A DNA stretch of 64,000 nt from Lumbricus rubellus (GCA_945859605.1 OX243812.1:44302509-44366508); one strand, 5' to 3'. Counted from the stretch's first letter, positions 34,105 through 45,369 are shown. A program made the numbers and translations. Notes: generated from the sequence alone by a model not told the origin.

Positions 34105-34835
34105 TAGAGCTGCCAACCGTCCCGAATTCGCCGGGACAGTCCCGGAATCGGCACTGTGCGTCCCATGTCCCGGATTGATCCTAAATTATCCCGGAATTTG
34201 CTGCAGAGGTTCACTACACGAAATGTTCTAATTTCGACACTTAACTCGACAAATTGTACAATTATTTTGCGCTCTGTGCTCTACCAAACCTTACGTTTAT
34301 GACTGAATATCGGATGTTGTACAGCGCTTGGCTATAGGTTGAAGTCTTCTAAACTTTGCAAACCGCTAGCACTCAGTACAGTAGCATTGCGTCCTACCTA
34401 CGCCAGTCCATTTCCATTGCATTTTAATAAAATGACAAAGATCTGCACGCTGCATGCATGACGAATAGTTGTATAAGCCTCGGTCATACCGGTAGGTCTA
34501 CCTATGAGCTTCGCTGGTGCTATAGGCATATATGAGTGGCTACTCTGGTAGGTTTAGGCTACTGGAATTTAATAAGCTCTCTTCTTGAAGTTGACTGCTA
34601 TCTTAAATTTAGACCACTTGTCTTTCAAAATTTATCTGCAATTATTAACGACTATTTTTTAGTGTATTGTATGTCCTATATCGGGATGCACAATACTTGT
34701 TACATTTATATGCAATAATTTATTTTGTTTATTATGTTCTAATTTTGACACTTAATTGGTGTAAATTGGTACTGACATGTATATCAAGTGACTACGGTTG
34801 TCCCAGAATGGCAAAATCAAAAGTTGGCAGCCCCA
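34105..34835. mobile_element. hAT-like element, 731 bp, GCTGCCAAC tips
   Basis: The left tip TAGAGCTGCCAACCGTCCCG pairs with the reverse-complemented right tip TGGGGCTGCCAACTTTTGAT. Words like GTCCCGGAAT recur inside the left end. The flanks are G-rich (GGTGGGGA against GGGGGGGG), so the target duplication is uncertain. Confidence 0.6.
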
Positions 34836-34863
34836 GGGGGGGGGAAGAAAAAGTGAAAGGCAA

Positions 34864-36314
34864 TAGTGTTGTTTTCGTTAACTAAAACGAAAATGGTAAT
34901 TAACGAAAATGAAACATTTTCGTTAACGAAAACTGAAACTAAAACGAGGTGACAACGAAAACTAAAACGAAATTTGCCGCAATCAAAACTAAAACTAAAC
35001 GAAAATTGATCAAACGAAAACTAAACCGATATTCGGTCAAACGAAAACTAAATAATTTGCTTGTGATTTTACTTTAATTGTCATTTATTCGTATTATGCA
35101 AATGGGGTGTCATACTTTTCCTCTTTTCGAGGTTTGGTGAACTTTGGTCCCAGTATTCTCTGGTCAATCAGCATCTGCTTCTAGTGCACCTGCCGTCTAG
35201 GTCGAAGAATTGTCCACCCAAGGTCTATAGACTCCCTGAATTGGTACCTTATGCAGATTAGCTTGGTCTACCTCGAGCGTATGGCTGTGTCTTTACCTCC
35301 GCGTATACAACCTGTGTCTGCATGACCTGTGCGCGCGCGTGCGTATGTGTACCACTAACCCAAGATCAGATTGAAAGCACCTTGCCACTGGCCACTGTTC
35401 TAGATAGCTGCATGTAGGCTGTCTATTGTCTAAACTAGGTCGAGGGCAATTGTCCACCCAAGATCTCTAGACTCTCTCTCTGTATGCAGATTAGCTTGGT
35501 CTACCTCCAGTGTTTGGTTGATTATATAGAATGAGCTAGTATGTGACAACACATGTCAGATGCTAATGAATTTTGAAATGCCATTTCACAGCTTATTCCA
35601 GCATCCTTTCTTTGGTGTCAGAAGCTGATCGTTGCAAGAGTTTTGGAGTTCATAAATTGTAATTATAGGCATGGTCTTCGATATTTCTTTTTGTCAGAAA
35701 GGCCTATTGGAAAAGGTAATGAATTCACTATTTCCATCTAAGTAGTTTTGCACAAATACTTAAAAAAAATAGCTTTTAGTAAATAAACTGAAAAACAGCT
35801 TATTTGTTTCTATAACCAGAATTGAACGTGCAATAAAAAATAAAAAATAGCGAAATAACATTAAACTATGATCTAGGTTGATACAACTATTGGGCCTAAA
35901 TATCTCTATCATAACTATATTACTCACAAACAATAATTAATTACATGCTGAGGTATCAATTGCGCAGATTAGAAGAAAAGGACATTTCACATAAATCAGT
36001 AATTTTTTGTATTCATCACGTCTTCGTTTTGTCTTGTATTTATTTAGGTTCTTCAAGAAATTAAATGGCATTAAGTTCTAACGAGTCAATAGTCCCAGCT
36101 TACTAAAACGAAAACTAAAACAAAAATCGGATTACTAAAACGAAAACTAAAACTAAAATTGGATTACTAAAACTAAAACTAAAATTGATCCATAAAAACT
36201 AAAACGAAAACTAAAACTAATATTTAGCAACAATTAAAACTAAAACTAAAACTAAATATCAAGACTAACAATAAAAACTAAAGCTAAAATTGAGACATTA
36301 TTAAAACAACACTA
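34864..36314. mobile_element. hAT-like element, 1.45 kb, ACTAAAACGAAA-rich ends
   Basis: The tips are TAGTGTTGTTTTCGTTAAC and, reverse complemented, TAGTGTTGTTTTAATAATG. A perfect 8-bp duplication AAAGGCAA lies at 34856-34863 and 36315-36322. Both ends carry arrays of AAAACTAAAACG in the same orientation, unlike the inverted arms of the foldback elements. The interior has no coding sequence. Confidence 0.9.
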
Positions 36315-36734
36315 AAAGGCAAGTTTGTGGAATTGAGAAGGAGAGCTGATTTTAAGATGGGTTTGTGCCTACACCCGCAGTGCAACATATTACTTAACTA
36401 TATTTAATTAGTGAAAACTTTAGCCTTAGAAAAACTCGGAAGAGTCAGGTAAAAATCTAGTTCTTGATAAATGGAAGTCGGATTCATGAAAATAATTTTT
36501 ACTGATATAGAAGCAACTTATCCTATCTCATTCGCTGACAGGCGAACTTTGCAGGTATTTTTTATTTCGCCATCACAAATGTTAACATTTAATGAGATGC
36601 CTGACTATATGGCCTTCGAGGTGATGTGTCAGAGTACCATGCCATGGATATTGCAGATACCATTAACCTGTTGCATTTGGATTGTAATAACAGCAACCTT
36701 TATAGTCAGGGCATTGCAAATTAAGCCCAGCCCC

Positions 36735-36850
36735 CCAAAAATAATGTTGTGTTTCCGGTAACCCGACTGACCTACTCTAAGGTCGCGACTTGGATAATTT
36801 TGTGAAAAGTTTTTATTTTTATTGACATAACACAGTCGCATTGCCTTCCG
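36735..36850. mobile_element. Harbinger-like element fragment (one end)
   Basis: AATGTTGTGTTTCCGGTAAC at 36742 matches the tip of the 63130-63560 element, as does the following CCCGACTGACC and a later ATTGACATAACA. The other end is absent. Confidence 0.6.
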
Positions 36851-36906
36851 TGTAGGAGGTGTAGAGTTGGATCTTATAATTATAGCACTCACTAAAGCAG
36901 ACGATG

Positions 36907-37662
36907 GGTGTCCCGTCAAAAGCGCGCAGGACAAAAGTGCGCCGACAAAAGCGCGCCGATGTCAAATGCGCGCCGACATAAGCGCGTGGCGTGGACCAAA
37001 GGCTGTACTTTCATTTCGACTAACATAAATTGAAACAATACCCACCTATAATACTTCTCACCTTCATGTGGCCAATATTCAAAGCCTTTCATCGCAGCAA
37101 TGATTCAGCCACCTATTTGGATGAAAATTGTTTGTCCACAAAATTAATAAGAAATTAAATTAACCACTGCTTTGTCATTTTAATTGCCGATTGATGAGAC
37201 TTCAAAGGAAACCGAAAGATTCTAGGAGGTTGGCTAACTAAGCCTACTACATATTTGCTCAGCATTAACTACGGCACATAATGTAACGCAAAACGACTGC
37301 ATAACGCCTATTGATGAGACTTATAACTTAATTTTTGTGGACATTATAATTTTCGCCCGTAGTTCACGTTATTTGCAAATTTGCCTTGATTAAATTAGAC
37401 TTAACAGTATAATTTTTCCAGAACTTTTACTTAATTTTTGGACATTAGAATTTTCTTTCGTTGTTTGCATATTTTTGCCAGACAATTACACATGAGTTTG
37501 TTCGTGAGTTCTTTCGTTTTTTGTCTGTGTATGTTATTCTATATTTTGTTGACTGCGCGCTTATGTCGGAGCGCATTTGTCCTGCGCGCTTTTGATGGGT
37601 AGCGCTTATGTCGGCGCGCTTTTGTCGGCGTGCTTTTGTCCTGCGCGCTTTGATGGGGTACC
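36907..37662. mobile_element. Foldback element C, 756 bp, GCGCGCCGACAAAAG arms
   Basis: The left tip GGTGTCCCGTCAAAAGCGCG pairs with the reverse-complemented right tip GGTACCCCATCAAAGCGCGC. CAGACGATG (9 bp; 8 if the tips are drawn one base longer) lies at 36898-36906 and 37663-37671. The arms (36907-36985 and 37552-37662) are opposed arrays of about 15-bp units such as GCGCGCAGGACAAAAGTG and GCGCCGACAAAAG. The interior is non-coding. Confidence 0.9.
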
Positions 37663-37719
37663 CAGACGATGTGTACACAGCCGTCATTCAAGGTATATAA
37701 GCAGGGCTAAAAGTGTGCC

Positions 37720-38640
37720 AGGACGGTCATGGACGGCGTCCAGGCACTTATCTTCGAGGCTGGACGCCGTCCTACCACTTATTTGGCCAGCACTGCCTGG
37801 ACGGTCGTCCATGACTGCATGGACGGCGTCCATGCAGTTACGGACGACCGGCCATGACTGCCAAAAAACTGCTCCATTTGAGGTCGACACAGCCAAAAAT
37901 GCGGTGGTCGCTGGGGCTCCGCCCCAGACCTCGCTGCGGGAGCTTACGATCAAGACAAAAACCTTTCTCTTTTACAATAACATTTTGATTTTTATTGTTA
38001 TCCTGGTAGCTTGCGACACTGAAAAACACTTATTTTTGAAGTTTTCGCGACTTTATCGATCACAAATAGCTGGCAAAAAGAGCCTAAAAACAGACCCCGC
38101 TGCGGGAGCTTACGGTCAAGACAACAACCTTTCTCTTTTACACTAACATTTTGATTTTATTGTTATCCTGGTAGCTTGTGACACAAAAAAATCACTTATT
38201 TTTGAAGTTTTCGCGACTTTATCGTTCACAAACAGCTGGCAAAAAGAGCCTAAAAATAGCTCCATTTTAGGTCGACACAGCCAAAAATGCGCTGGTCGTT
38301 GGGGCTCCGCCCCAGACCCTGCTGCGGAAGCTTACAGTCAAGACAAAACCATTCTCTTTTACAATAAAATTTTTATTTTTATTGTTATCCTGGTAGCTTG
38401 CGACACTAAAAAACCACTTATTTTTGAAGTTTTCGCGACTTTATCGTTCACAAATAGCTGGCAAAAAAGCCTAAAAATGGCTCCATTTGAGGCTGACACA
38501 GCCAAAAATTTGCTGGTCGCTGGGGCTCCGCCCAGACCCCGCTGGGGGAGCTTACGACGCTCCCCCAGAGTCCCAGACCCCCTAGTCGGGACGGGCTTCG
38601 TGCCTTCCGCACTCGCAGCGCCGCCACTGACGACCAATTA
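37720..38640. repeat. Tandem array with about 220-bp period, TE-like
   Basis: GGAGCTTAC occurs at 37940, 38105, 38327 and 38547 (variants), with periods of about 166, 222 and 220. Each unit contains GTCGACACAGCCAAAAAT (missing in the second), GCTGGGGCTCCGCCC, TATCCTGGTAGCTTG and TTTTCGCGACTTTATCG. GGACGGCGTCCA-type palindromic words precede it at 37720-37860. The long open frames here run through the repeat. Confidence 0.8.
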
Positions 38641-38952
38641 CAATATAGCGTCCAGGTACTTCTTTTTTTACACTTTAAGCACTGTATATAAGGGCCCGTC
38701 AATTAGAGCAATCAATAGTTTCTCACGGTCAGTTTGACAAGGCAGACAGTTGTGGGGAATAGTAATAGATCCAAGTAGGCCAAGGTTTGATTTTCTCTTT
38801 GTAAACAATGAGTGGCTAAAGAGAACCGTCGGCCAATCAGCAGTGCTTCAAGTTTACCTGACACCGTCTTACCTCAGGATGTGCGTCCTACAAACACACA
38901 CACACATATATATATATATACACATGCATGCACCGTGGTTAAAAAAAAAGTC

Positions 38953-39370
38953 AGCCAAACTGTTTTTCCAATGCCTGCATATCATGCCAAAAGTTTCCAA
39001 ATATTTAGAGAATTGGACCAAAAATATGATTCCAAAACTTCATGAGATAAAGTTGAACGAAAAAAACGATATGAATCTTTCAACTTCATAACTTGTCCCG
39101 AGAATTATATAATTCTATGTCCACTTTTTGCAAAACTGAGAAAAATAAATTTTAAGATTTGGTGACGAAAATATTTTTTCATGTTACATTAATGGCGATT
39201 AAATTTACATTTTTGGACAACACTGTTTTCCCTAATATGATCATGTACATATTTTGATCAAAATGTAAATGTAATGAGTATTTTCTATATAATTATGGCA
39301 GGGGGTGACAATTTTTGGACATAGAGCAGTATAGCATTAATAATGTCGCGATTATGGTCACAGAAAAACT
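38953..39370. repeat. Dispersed repeat shared with 40905-41040
   Basis: GCCAAACTGTTTTTC, then ATATTTAG.GAATTGGACCAA and GATTCCAAAA recur in the same order at 40915-41010. GGACATAGAACTAT words also recur to 40860. The A2 foldback element sits within this repeat. Confidence 0.55.
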
Positions 39371-39380
39371 ACGATTGCAT

Positions 39381-40269
39381 GGTGACAGGATAATTACCCC
39401 CTGGACAACTACCCCATGCCAATTACCCCCCGGACAACTACCCCCCCGTACCAATTACCCACCGGAAAATTACCCCCACCCGTGCCAGAGTGTGAGCTTG
39501 TTCCGTTAATCTCTTTACCAGTCTCTTCGTATTTGACAGACATTCAGCGCTGCCTAAGCCTATCCTAAGTTAACTTTACTGTGGTATTGCAATCTTTCTT
39601 CACTATCTCGCTCTACAATAGGCTACTTATTGTACATGCTTATACACACTCCTCGCTACTACCATTATTTCTCAGCTATCTGCGTACATCCCTCATCCTA
39701 TCACTCCACGCCTCTCTGTGCCTCTCTCTGTCTTGCTCTATGTATCTGTTTCTAACGCTCTCAGGCATACGAAACCTGTACGCTCTTGCATAATATTTAG
39801 CTGTATCATTCAAAGAAACACAAAATTAGCTTACACACAGTCTACTGAATTATCTATATCTAGTCATGATGGAATTTTATAAATCTGAGGCAGGGAAAGA
39901 TAAACTTAGTTTCGAAGGTTTTATTTATGTGAAACAGAAGAATAATTAGCAAACGGTGTCGTTTCGTTTGAGTGCGAAACTAGGCGAAACAAGGCGTCGT
40001 GCAAGGCTAAGCGTAAAGTTCGCGGCGAAGAGATCCGGGCGGTAATTGGCACGGGGGTAATTGTCCGGGCGGTAATTGGCACGGGGGTAATTGGTACGGG
40101 GGTAGTTGTCCGGCGGGTAATTGGCACAGGGGGTAGTTGTCCGGGGGGTAATTGGCACGGGGGTAATTGGTACGGGGGTAGTTGTCCGGCGGGTAATTCG
40201 CACAGGGGGTAGTTGTCCGGGGGGTAATTGGCACGGGGGTAATTGTCCAGGAGTAATTGCCCTAGAACC
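39381..40269. mobile_element. Foldback element A2, 889 bp, AATTACCCCC minisatellite arms
   Basis: The tips are GGTGACAGGATAATTACC and, reverse complemented, GGTTCTAGGGCAATTAC. A perfect 8-bp duplication GATTGCAT lies at 39373-39380 and 40270-40277. The arms are 39381-39486 and 40038-40269. The interior matches element A1 in reverse complement: 39845-39985 corresponds to 24100-24240, and 39480-39550 to 24360-24425. Relative to the shared interior, the two tips are therefore exchanged between the copies. Confidence 0.92.
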
Positions 40270-40277
40270 GATTGCAT

Positions 40278-41112
40278 ACTATGTCCACAAGCAACTCTGT
40301 TACGCAACAATTTTTGAAGCGACGTTGTACTGTCATATTTCCGTTTGGCTTGAATTTTTTCACAGAATACTAGTATATTCCTTAAAAGCTATCCTTTTAA
40401 TCTTAGATTTGCACTGCCGGTTAAAACAATCGTCTACATTTCTGTGTTTTTGCAAGTCGCCTAAGCGTCACCATTATTTCAGGAAACAAGTCCGAGTCCC
40501 GTGTTCTAATCTTTCACTGCTATTGGCTATGGACATAACGTAGTATAGAAATATTCCACACATCCCTCAATCGCTGTTATCTTTGAGGACATAAGCCCAT
40601 GTCACCTAACAAGCAAGTGTCACAAAATTACACTTTCTATTGGTTGTGGACATGTGCCTCTATAGCCTTGAAGGACCTCCCAAATTTATGGACATAGAAC
40701 TATTCTGTACTGGCATATAGAGCTTTACAAATCGTTTCCAGTTAAGCTAGACGGCTGAGGACATACCGGGTAGCCCATATCACCGCGATAACGGATATAG
40801 CGTTAGCTTGTTTTTTCAAACAAGTGGACATAGAACTATATAATTCTAGGGACACGATATGCCGAAATTTCAGTTCACAAGCAATTTTGTGTTAGATTCA
40901 ATGAAATGTAAGCCAAACTGTTTTTCTTACATCTCTAATGTCTGATGATTAATCATACTAAAATTTTCCCAATATTTAGCAAATTGAACCAAGAATAGGA
41001 TTCCAAAATATTATGTCATAAATTTTGACATTTTAAATACTATTGTAATCTTTAGAGAAGGCTCCATGGGCCAGAAAAAAATTGTCGGCAGGCCAGAAAT
41101 GGCCAGCTCTTT
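40278..41112. other. No gene; repeat flank and a hAT-like right end
   Basis: Continues the dispersed repeat noted at 38953. It ends near 41110-41125 with GCTCTTTGACACCCCTG, a typical hAT tip, without a visible partner. Confidence 0.4.
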
Positions 41113-41334
41113 GACACCCCTGTAGTAAGGCTTTTGACTGCATTAATCATGAATTGATGTGGAAAACTTTGATTGAGATGGGAATACCGAAACATTTGAT
41201 ATCACTACTTAACCCCTTTACCGGCTATTAAATTTGTTAAAACCTAGTCTTATTTGGCGAATAAATTTTATGTCGATCTAAGTGGAATAGCATACTTCAC
41301 TCATGAGTTTCGAATATATGGTGTTTCAAATGAC

Positions 41335-41595
41335 GACATTGAGGATTGATGACGTCAATGATGACGTCATTGAGGATTGATGACGTTAATGATGACGTCA
41401 TCGAGAATTGATGACGTCAATGATGACGCCATTGTCGATTGAAGACTTCATTGAAGATACATGTACATGCCGTCATCGATGGCTTTATTATTGACGTCAT
41501 TGATGAAGTCATGGAGATTGATGACGTCACTGACGACGTCATTCACGATTCATAACGTTATTTACGACCTCATTGACGATTTATGACGTCATCGT
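41335..41595. repeat. GATGACGTCAATGATGACGTCATT repeats (CRE palindromes)
   Basis: An irregular repeat in which the palindrome TGACGTCA occurs at least five times, with near matches, spaced 14-60 bases apart. TGACGTCA is the consensus CREB/ATF site; whether it is bound here is unknown. Confidence 0.8.
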
Positions 41596-41599
41596 TATT

Positions 41600-42170
41600 A
41601 TTGTCAACCTCCCGTCATCATCATCATTATCATCGTCGTAGTTGTCATCATCATCATGGTCGTCGTCGTCGTCATCCTCATCATCGTCGTAGTCGGCATC
41701 ATCGTCGTCATCATCATCGTCAACGTAGACGTCGTCATCCTCATCATCGTCGTTGTCATCATCATCATCATCGTCGCCGTGGTAGTCGTCATCGTTGTCG
41801 CCATCATCATTATCATCGTCGTCGTAGTCGTCATCATCCTCATCATCGTCGATGACGGTATCATCATCGTCGTCATCATCCTCGTAATCACCATCTCAAT
41901 CATCGTCGTCATTATCCTCATCGTCGTCGTCGTCATCATCATCATCGTTGTTGTCATCATCATCATCGTCGTAGTCGTCATCTTCATCATCATCATCGTC
42001 GTCGTCATCGGCATCCTCATAATCATAAAATTTATTCAGCATCATCGTAATCATCGTCGTCATCCTCAGCATCGTCGTTGTCGTCATCATCATCGTCGTT
42101 GTCATCATCGTCGTCGTCATCTTCATCATCATCATCATCATCGTCGTCGTCGGCATCATTATGCACCGCA
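41600..42170. repeat. (CAT/CGT)n microsatellite
   Basis: About 570 bases of CATCATCGTCGTCAT triplets. Long Met/Thr, Ile/Val, Asp or His frames here are translations of this repeat. Confidence 0.95.
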
Positions 42171-43121
42171 ACGAAGTCTTAGCAGTTTGGACAAGAAAAA
42201 TTGATGCTGTAGTTCATAATATCAGTTGGACGATTATAATCGGGGTTACCGTATAAAGGTCGATTGTTAAGGACGACTATAGTCGGGGTTGCCGTTAAAG
42301 GGGTTAAAAGATTGTACGAAGACCAGATAGCGGTGATAAGAACAGAATTTGGAGATACAGACAGATTTAAAATAAAGAAAGGAGTGAGACAGGGTTGCAT
42401 CTTGTCTCCAGTCTTATTTAACCTATACGCAGAAAGGATAGTGAGGCTGGCAGAAATCGAAGAGGGAAAAGCGGGAATAAGGATAGCAGGAAGAGTACTG
42501 AATAACTTGAGATAAGCAGATACTTCATTAATGGCACGAAAAAAAGCAGATTTGTTACAACTGATAAAAAGGCTAAAGAGAGAAAGCGAAAAAGCTAGCC
42601 TTTATTTCAACATAAAGAAGACAAAGATTATGACAACAGCTGGAGGAGACAATTTTGAGATAGATGGAGAGGAATTGGAGGTGGTTTCAAGCTTTGCGTT
42701 TTTAGGTTCTGTAATAGAAAAAGAATGTGAGTGTGATACGGAAATAAAGTGCAGGGTGGCGATTGGAAAAACTGCAATGAATGGATTGGAAAAAATATGG
42801 AAGGATAGCCATGTGAGTACAGATATGAAAAAAAGACTGGTGAGGGCTTTGATAATACTGACAGTATTATATGGTTGTGAGACTTGGACAATGACCAAGA
42901 AAATGAGAAAAAGGATTAACGCTTGTGAGATGTGGATTTGGAGGAAAATGCTGAGAATATCTTGGATGGAAAAAAGAACAAATGAGTGGGTACACTTAGA
43001 GATTGGTATTGAAAACAATGACTCGCTACAACAAACAGTGCTAACAAGAAAGTTGGGTTTCTTTGGTCATGTTATGCGCTCAAATGGACTGGAAAAAGAT
43101 ATGATGTTAACATACGGAGAG

Positions 43122-43311
43122 GGAATCTTCCATTAACAATTCGCGATACTGCATTGCTTGTATCTCATGAATCTATCTCAAAGACAATTAAGACGCACTT
43201 GCTTAGAACTGTCCGGTAGCTGCATTAAGCGCCTTCGTGAGGTTATTTTAAGGCGCTATATAAATGTTCATATTCATACATACATACATACATACATACA
43301 TACATACATAC
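43122..43311 (+). mobile_element. CR1/L2-like LINE tail inserted in the RTE copy
   Basis: A 5'-truncated piece ending in AAGGCGCTATATAAATGTTC with a (CATA)n tail at 43271-43314. It interrupts the RTE ORF between TYGEG and RKQGRPRKRW. Confidence 0.75.
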
Positions 43312-43484
43312 ATACAAGAAGAAAACAAGGGCGGCCAAGGAAAAGGTGGATGGATGAGATTCATGAAACTACAGGAATGAACGTGGAAGAACTAAGGGAA
43401 GCGACATCAGAAAGAAAGCAATGGAGAAAATGGATTATGTCAGTTGCTAGAGCTCAGAGAGCTGAAAGCACAAGGTAACAAGGT
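43312..43484 (+). mobile_element. RTE/BovB-like LINE C-terminus (rest of the 41126 copy)
   Basis: RKQGRPRKRWMDEIHETTG then ERKQWRKWIMSVAR, ending in a stop near 43478. Standard C-terminus of this RTE group. Confidence 0.85.
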
Positions 43485-43910
43485 CCAGCTATATGCTGGA
43501 GACATTACACTGGCTTCCTACTCGGCAGCGCATTGAATTTAGGATCACTGCTTTAGTTACACAATGTCAGCTTGGAATTGCCCCTGACTACTTGCGAGAG
43601 CTTTGTTGCTCCAAGAGTACCCAAGGCCACCGCCCCCTCTGCTCTGCACAGAAAGCATTGCTCTTGGTCCCATTTGCACGAACTGCAACGATGCAGAATA
43701 GAGCCTTTTCTCTGATCGGCCCAGTTGTCTGGAATGGGCTCCCACAGGAGCTACATCTACTTTCTGGGGTTATTACTGAAACAATATTTTTTTTATTAAA
43801 CTCAAAACTGTTCTTTTTTGCCGTGCTAGAGTCGGGAGCGCTTCTGAGTAGTCCCCCTTAAAGAAGCGCTATATAAATTCTTGAAAGACAATGAATGAAT
43901 GTTTCAAATG
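43485..43910 (+). mobile_element. CR1/L2-type LINE, 3' part
   Basis: The frame reads MLETLHWLPTRQRIEFRI, then LREL and PVVWNGLPQELHL, followed by GGGAGCGCTTCTGAGTAG, GCGCTATATAAATTC and an AATG tail. It abuts the RTE end. Its last 135 bases are nearly identical to 47915-48050. Confidence 0.88.
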
Positions 43911-44330
43911 ACTTTATTCTTTTCTGTTCACTTTTTTCTGTATGTCTATGCTTCTGAACCGTATGTTGCTATTGGCCACATCAGTGTTCGCAACAGTCTT
44001 AGCTCTTGGTCAGAGTAGTTATTCATTACATTACCATTATTTAAAGGCCTACATATCTAGGTATGCCATGGAGGCAATTTTTAACAGTAATTAGGCCTGC
44101 AGTTTGTTGATGTTTTAATAAAGTATGTGTATAAATAAATTATAATTAAAGTCAAATTTATATGCATATAGGGCCGACTAGTAAGGACTTCAGACTTTTA
44201 AGACTTTTAGTAAGGACTGCAGTGACCCACGAGGACTGAATTACAATAATCCAGTGAAATAAGAAGGGTTAAAAAATGAAAATAATCTACCACAAAATTG
44301 ATTTGCTCAGTAAAACAGGCAAAGCCTAGT
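43911..44330. other. Intronic sequence, no feature seen
   Basis: AT-rich; no supported element. Confidence 0.35.
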
Positions 44331-44333
44331 CAC

Positions 44334-44557
44334 CTTGAAATGGCTTTGCATCAATATAGCATCATGAAAATGGAGTTTTGTGCCAGGTCCAAGTAGCAGT
44401 TTAGTAGCACAGTTAATTTCTGTTTCATGAGGATTTGCCTCCAGCTCATGTCTCGCTAATTCCACAATCAGTCGTCTTTCATCATCTGTTTTTTCCAATG
44501 CCACTCCTTCCAGGCCAGTCTTTATCTTCACAATGATTGGTAACAACATTTCATTGC
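44334..44557 (-). CDS. Host HEAT-like gene, internal exon
   Basis: The acceptor TTGTTATAG and donor GTGACT frame 224 bases. Two bases complete a Gly codon begun by the exon at 45254, then 74 codons follow, ending in phase 0. The peptide includes NEMLLPIIVKIKTGLEG, KTDDERRLIVELARHELEA and LLLGPGTKLHFHDAILMQ. It is the longest exon found and uninterrupted on the coding frame. It has no known catalytic motif. Confidence 0.8.
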
Positions 44558-44584
44558 CTATAACAACATAAATCAAAGAAACTT

Positions 44585-44990
44585 CAAAGTTATTTACTTC
44601 TCTGCATCATCATGATCACCATTTTCATCATGATCATGAACATCATGATCATTACTACCACCATCGCCAGCTACATTATCAACACCACAATCATCTCAGG
44701 AAGCCTAGCTGGTAGCATTAGCCTTATCATTATTAGCAGATACACGTAATGCCACTAAGTATTGTATTGTATTTAAGCATTTATACAACGACTCTAATAT
44801 GGTGATCTATTCAAAAGCACTCCCATTGCGCAAGGCACAGCAAGAAGGAGGTTTTGAGGAGAAGGAAGAAAAGATCTGTGGAACATCAAGATGGAGTAAG
44901 AAGAAGACACACCAGACACTTGTCTTCTAGAGGTTTTAAAGGTGACCACAAATCTTAATGCATGCACGTGCACTTGTGCAAATGTGCACA
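44585..44990. other. Intronic; CATCATGATCA-type simple repeat
   Basis: Short ATCATGATCA repeats at 44600-44660, then AT-rich sequence. Confidence 0.4.
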
Positions 44991-45253
44991 AGGTTAAAGG
45001 TTACTAGCACTTGAAATGGTAGAGTGCAGTCTGCCCCATTTCTGTGATGCCTTCCCATTCCACTGGCTTTCCATTCTTGACTTGGCTCTGGTGATGAACA
45101 AAATGGAATGAAAAGTAAATGATTTACAGCACACACGATTAAACTTGTGAGACAGATAACATCTCTTGATGGCCAAGCTGGTCAAGTTTGGTGGAAGCAA
45201 TGCAATCAGTTTAAATCAATGAGTTCATGGACTAATTTACATTCTATGCATAC

Positions 45254-45363
45254 CATAAGCTTTAACTGTACAACCAAGTGCAATGGCAGCTGCTTCCCGT
45301 ACAGGTGATATGTTGTCTTCTAAGCCAATGAAAAAATATTCCATCAAAGATTTGACCAATGCT
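45254..45363 (-). CDS. Host HEAT-like gene, internal exon
   Basis: The acceptor CTTGTTTTAG and donor GTATGC frame 110 bases (1 + 36 codons + 1). The peptide ALVKSLMEYFFIGLEDN then SPVREAAAIALGCTVKAYG is a textbook HEAT-like pair: helix, Asp-x-x-x-Val-Arg turn, helix with conserved alanines. The incoming phase matches the exon at 47125 and the outgoing phase matches the exon at 44557. Confidence 0.85.
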
Positions 45364-45369
45364 CTAAAA

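Larger units (their letters stand above)
41213..42303. mobile_element. TTAA-flanked (piggyBac/Kolobok-like) non-autonomous element, 1.09 kb
   Basis: TTAA flanks at 41209-41212 and 42304-42307; tips CCCCTTTACCGGC and, reverse complemented, CCCCTTTAACGGC. Removing it with one TTAA restores the LINE frame: LISLL continues into KRLYED. The interior is non-coding: TGACGTCA-rich repeats (41335-41590), then a CATCATCGTCGT microsatellite (41600-42170). Confidence 0.9.
41126..43121 (+). mobile_element. RTE/BovB-like LINE, RT domain, split by a TTAA element
   Basis: The RT starts at KAFDCINHELMWKTLIEMG (41130-41212), resumes after the insertion at KRLYEDQIAVI (42308), then gives VRQGCILSPVLFNLYAE (motif B) and a degraded FADD region near 42515. 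It continues with KKTKIMTTAGGDNFEIDGEE and YGCETWTMTKKMRKR. A stop near 42513 and other lesions kill it. The C-terminal GRPRKRWMDEI part is at 43312-43480, beyond a second insertion. Confidence 0.88.

Noticed and set aside
34105..34835. 8-bp target duplication for the GCTGCCAAC element
   Set aside because: The flanks are G-runs that would match many ways; the element is kept on its tips only.
36471..36761. 96-codon plus-strand frame
   Set aside because: Hydrophobic composition but no splice context, motif or homology; overlaps a Harbinger-like fragment.
41583..42204. Long Met/Thr, Ile/Val, His/Arg and Asp-rich open frames on both strands
   Set aside because: Translations of the CATCATCGTCGT microsatellite in different frames.
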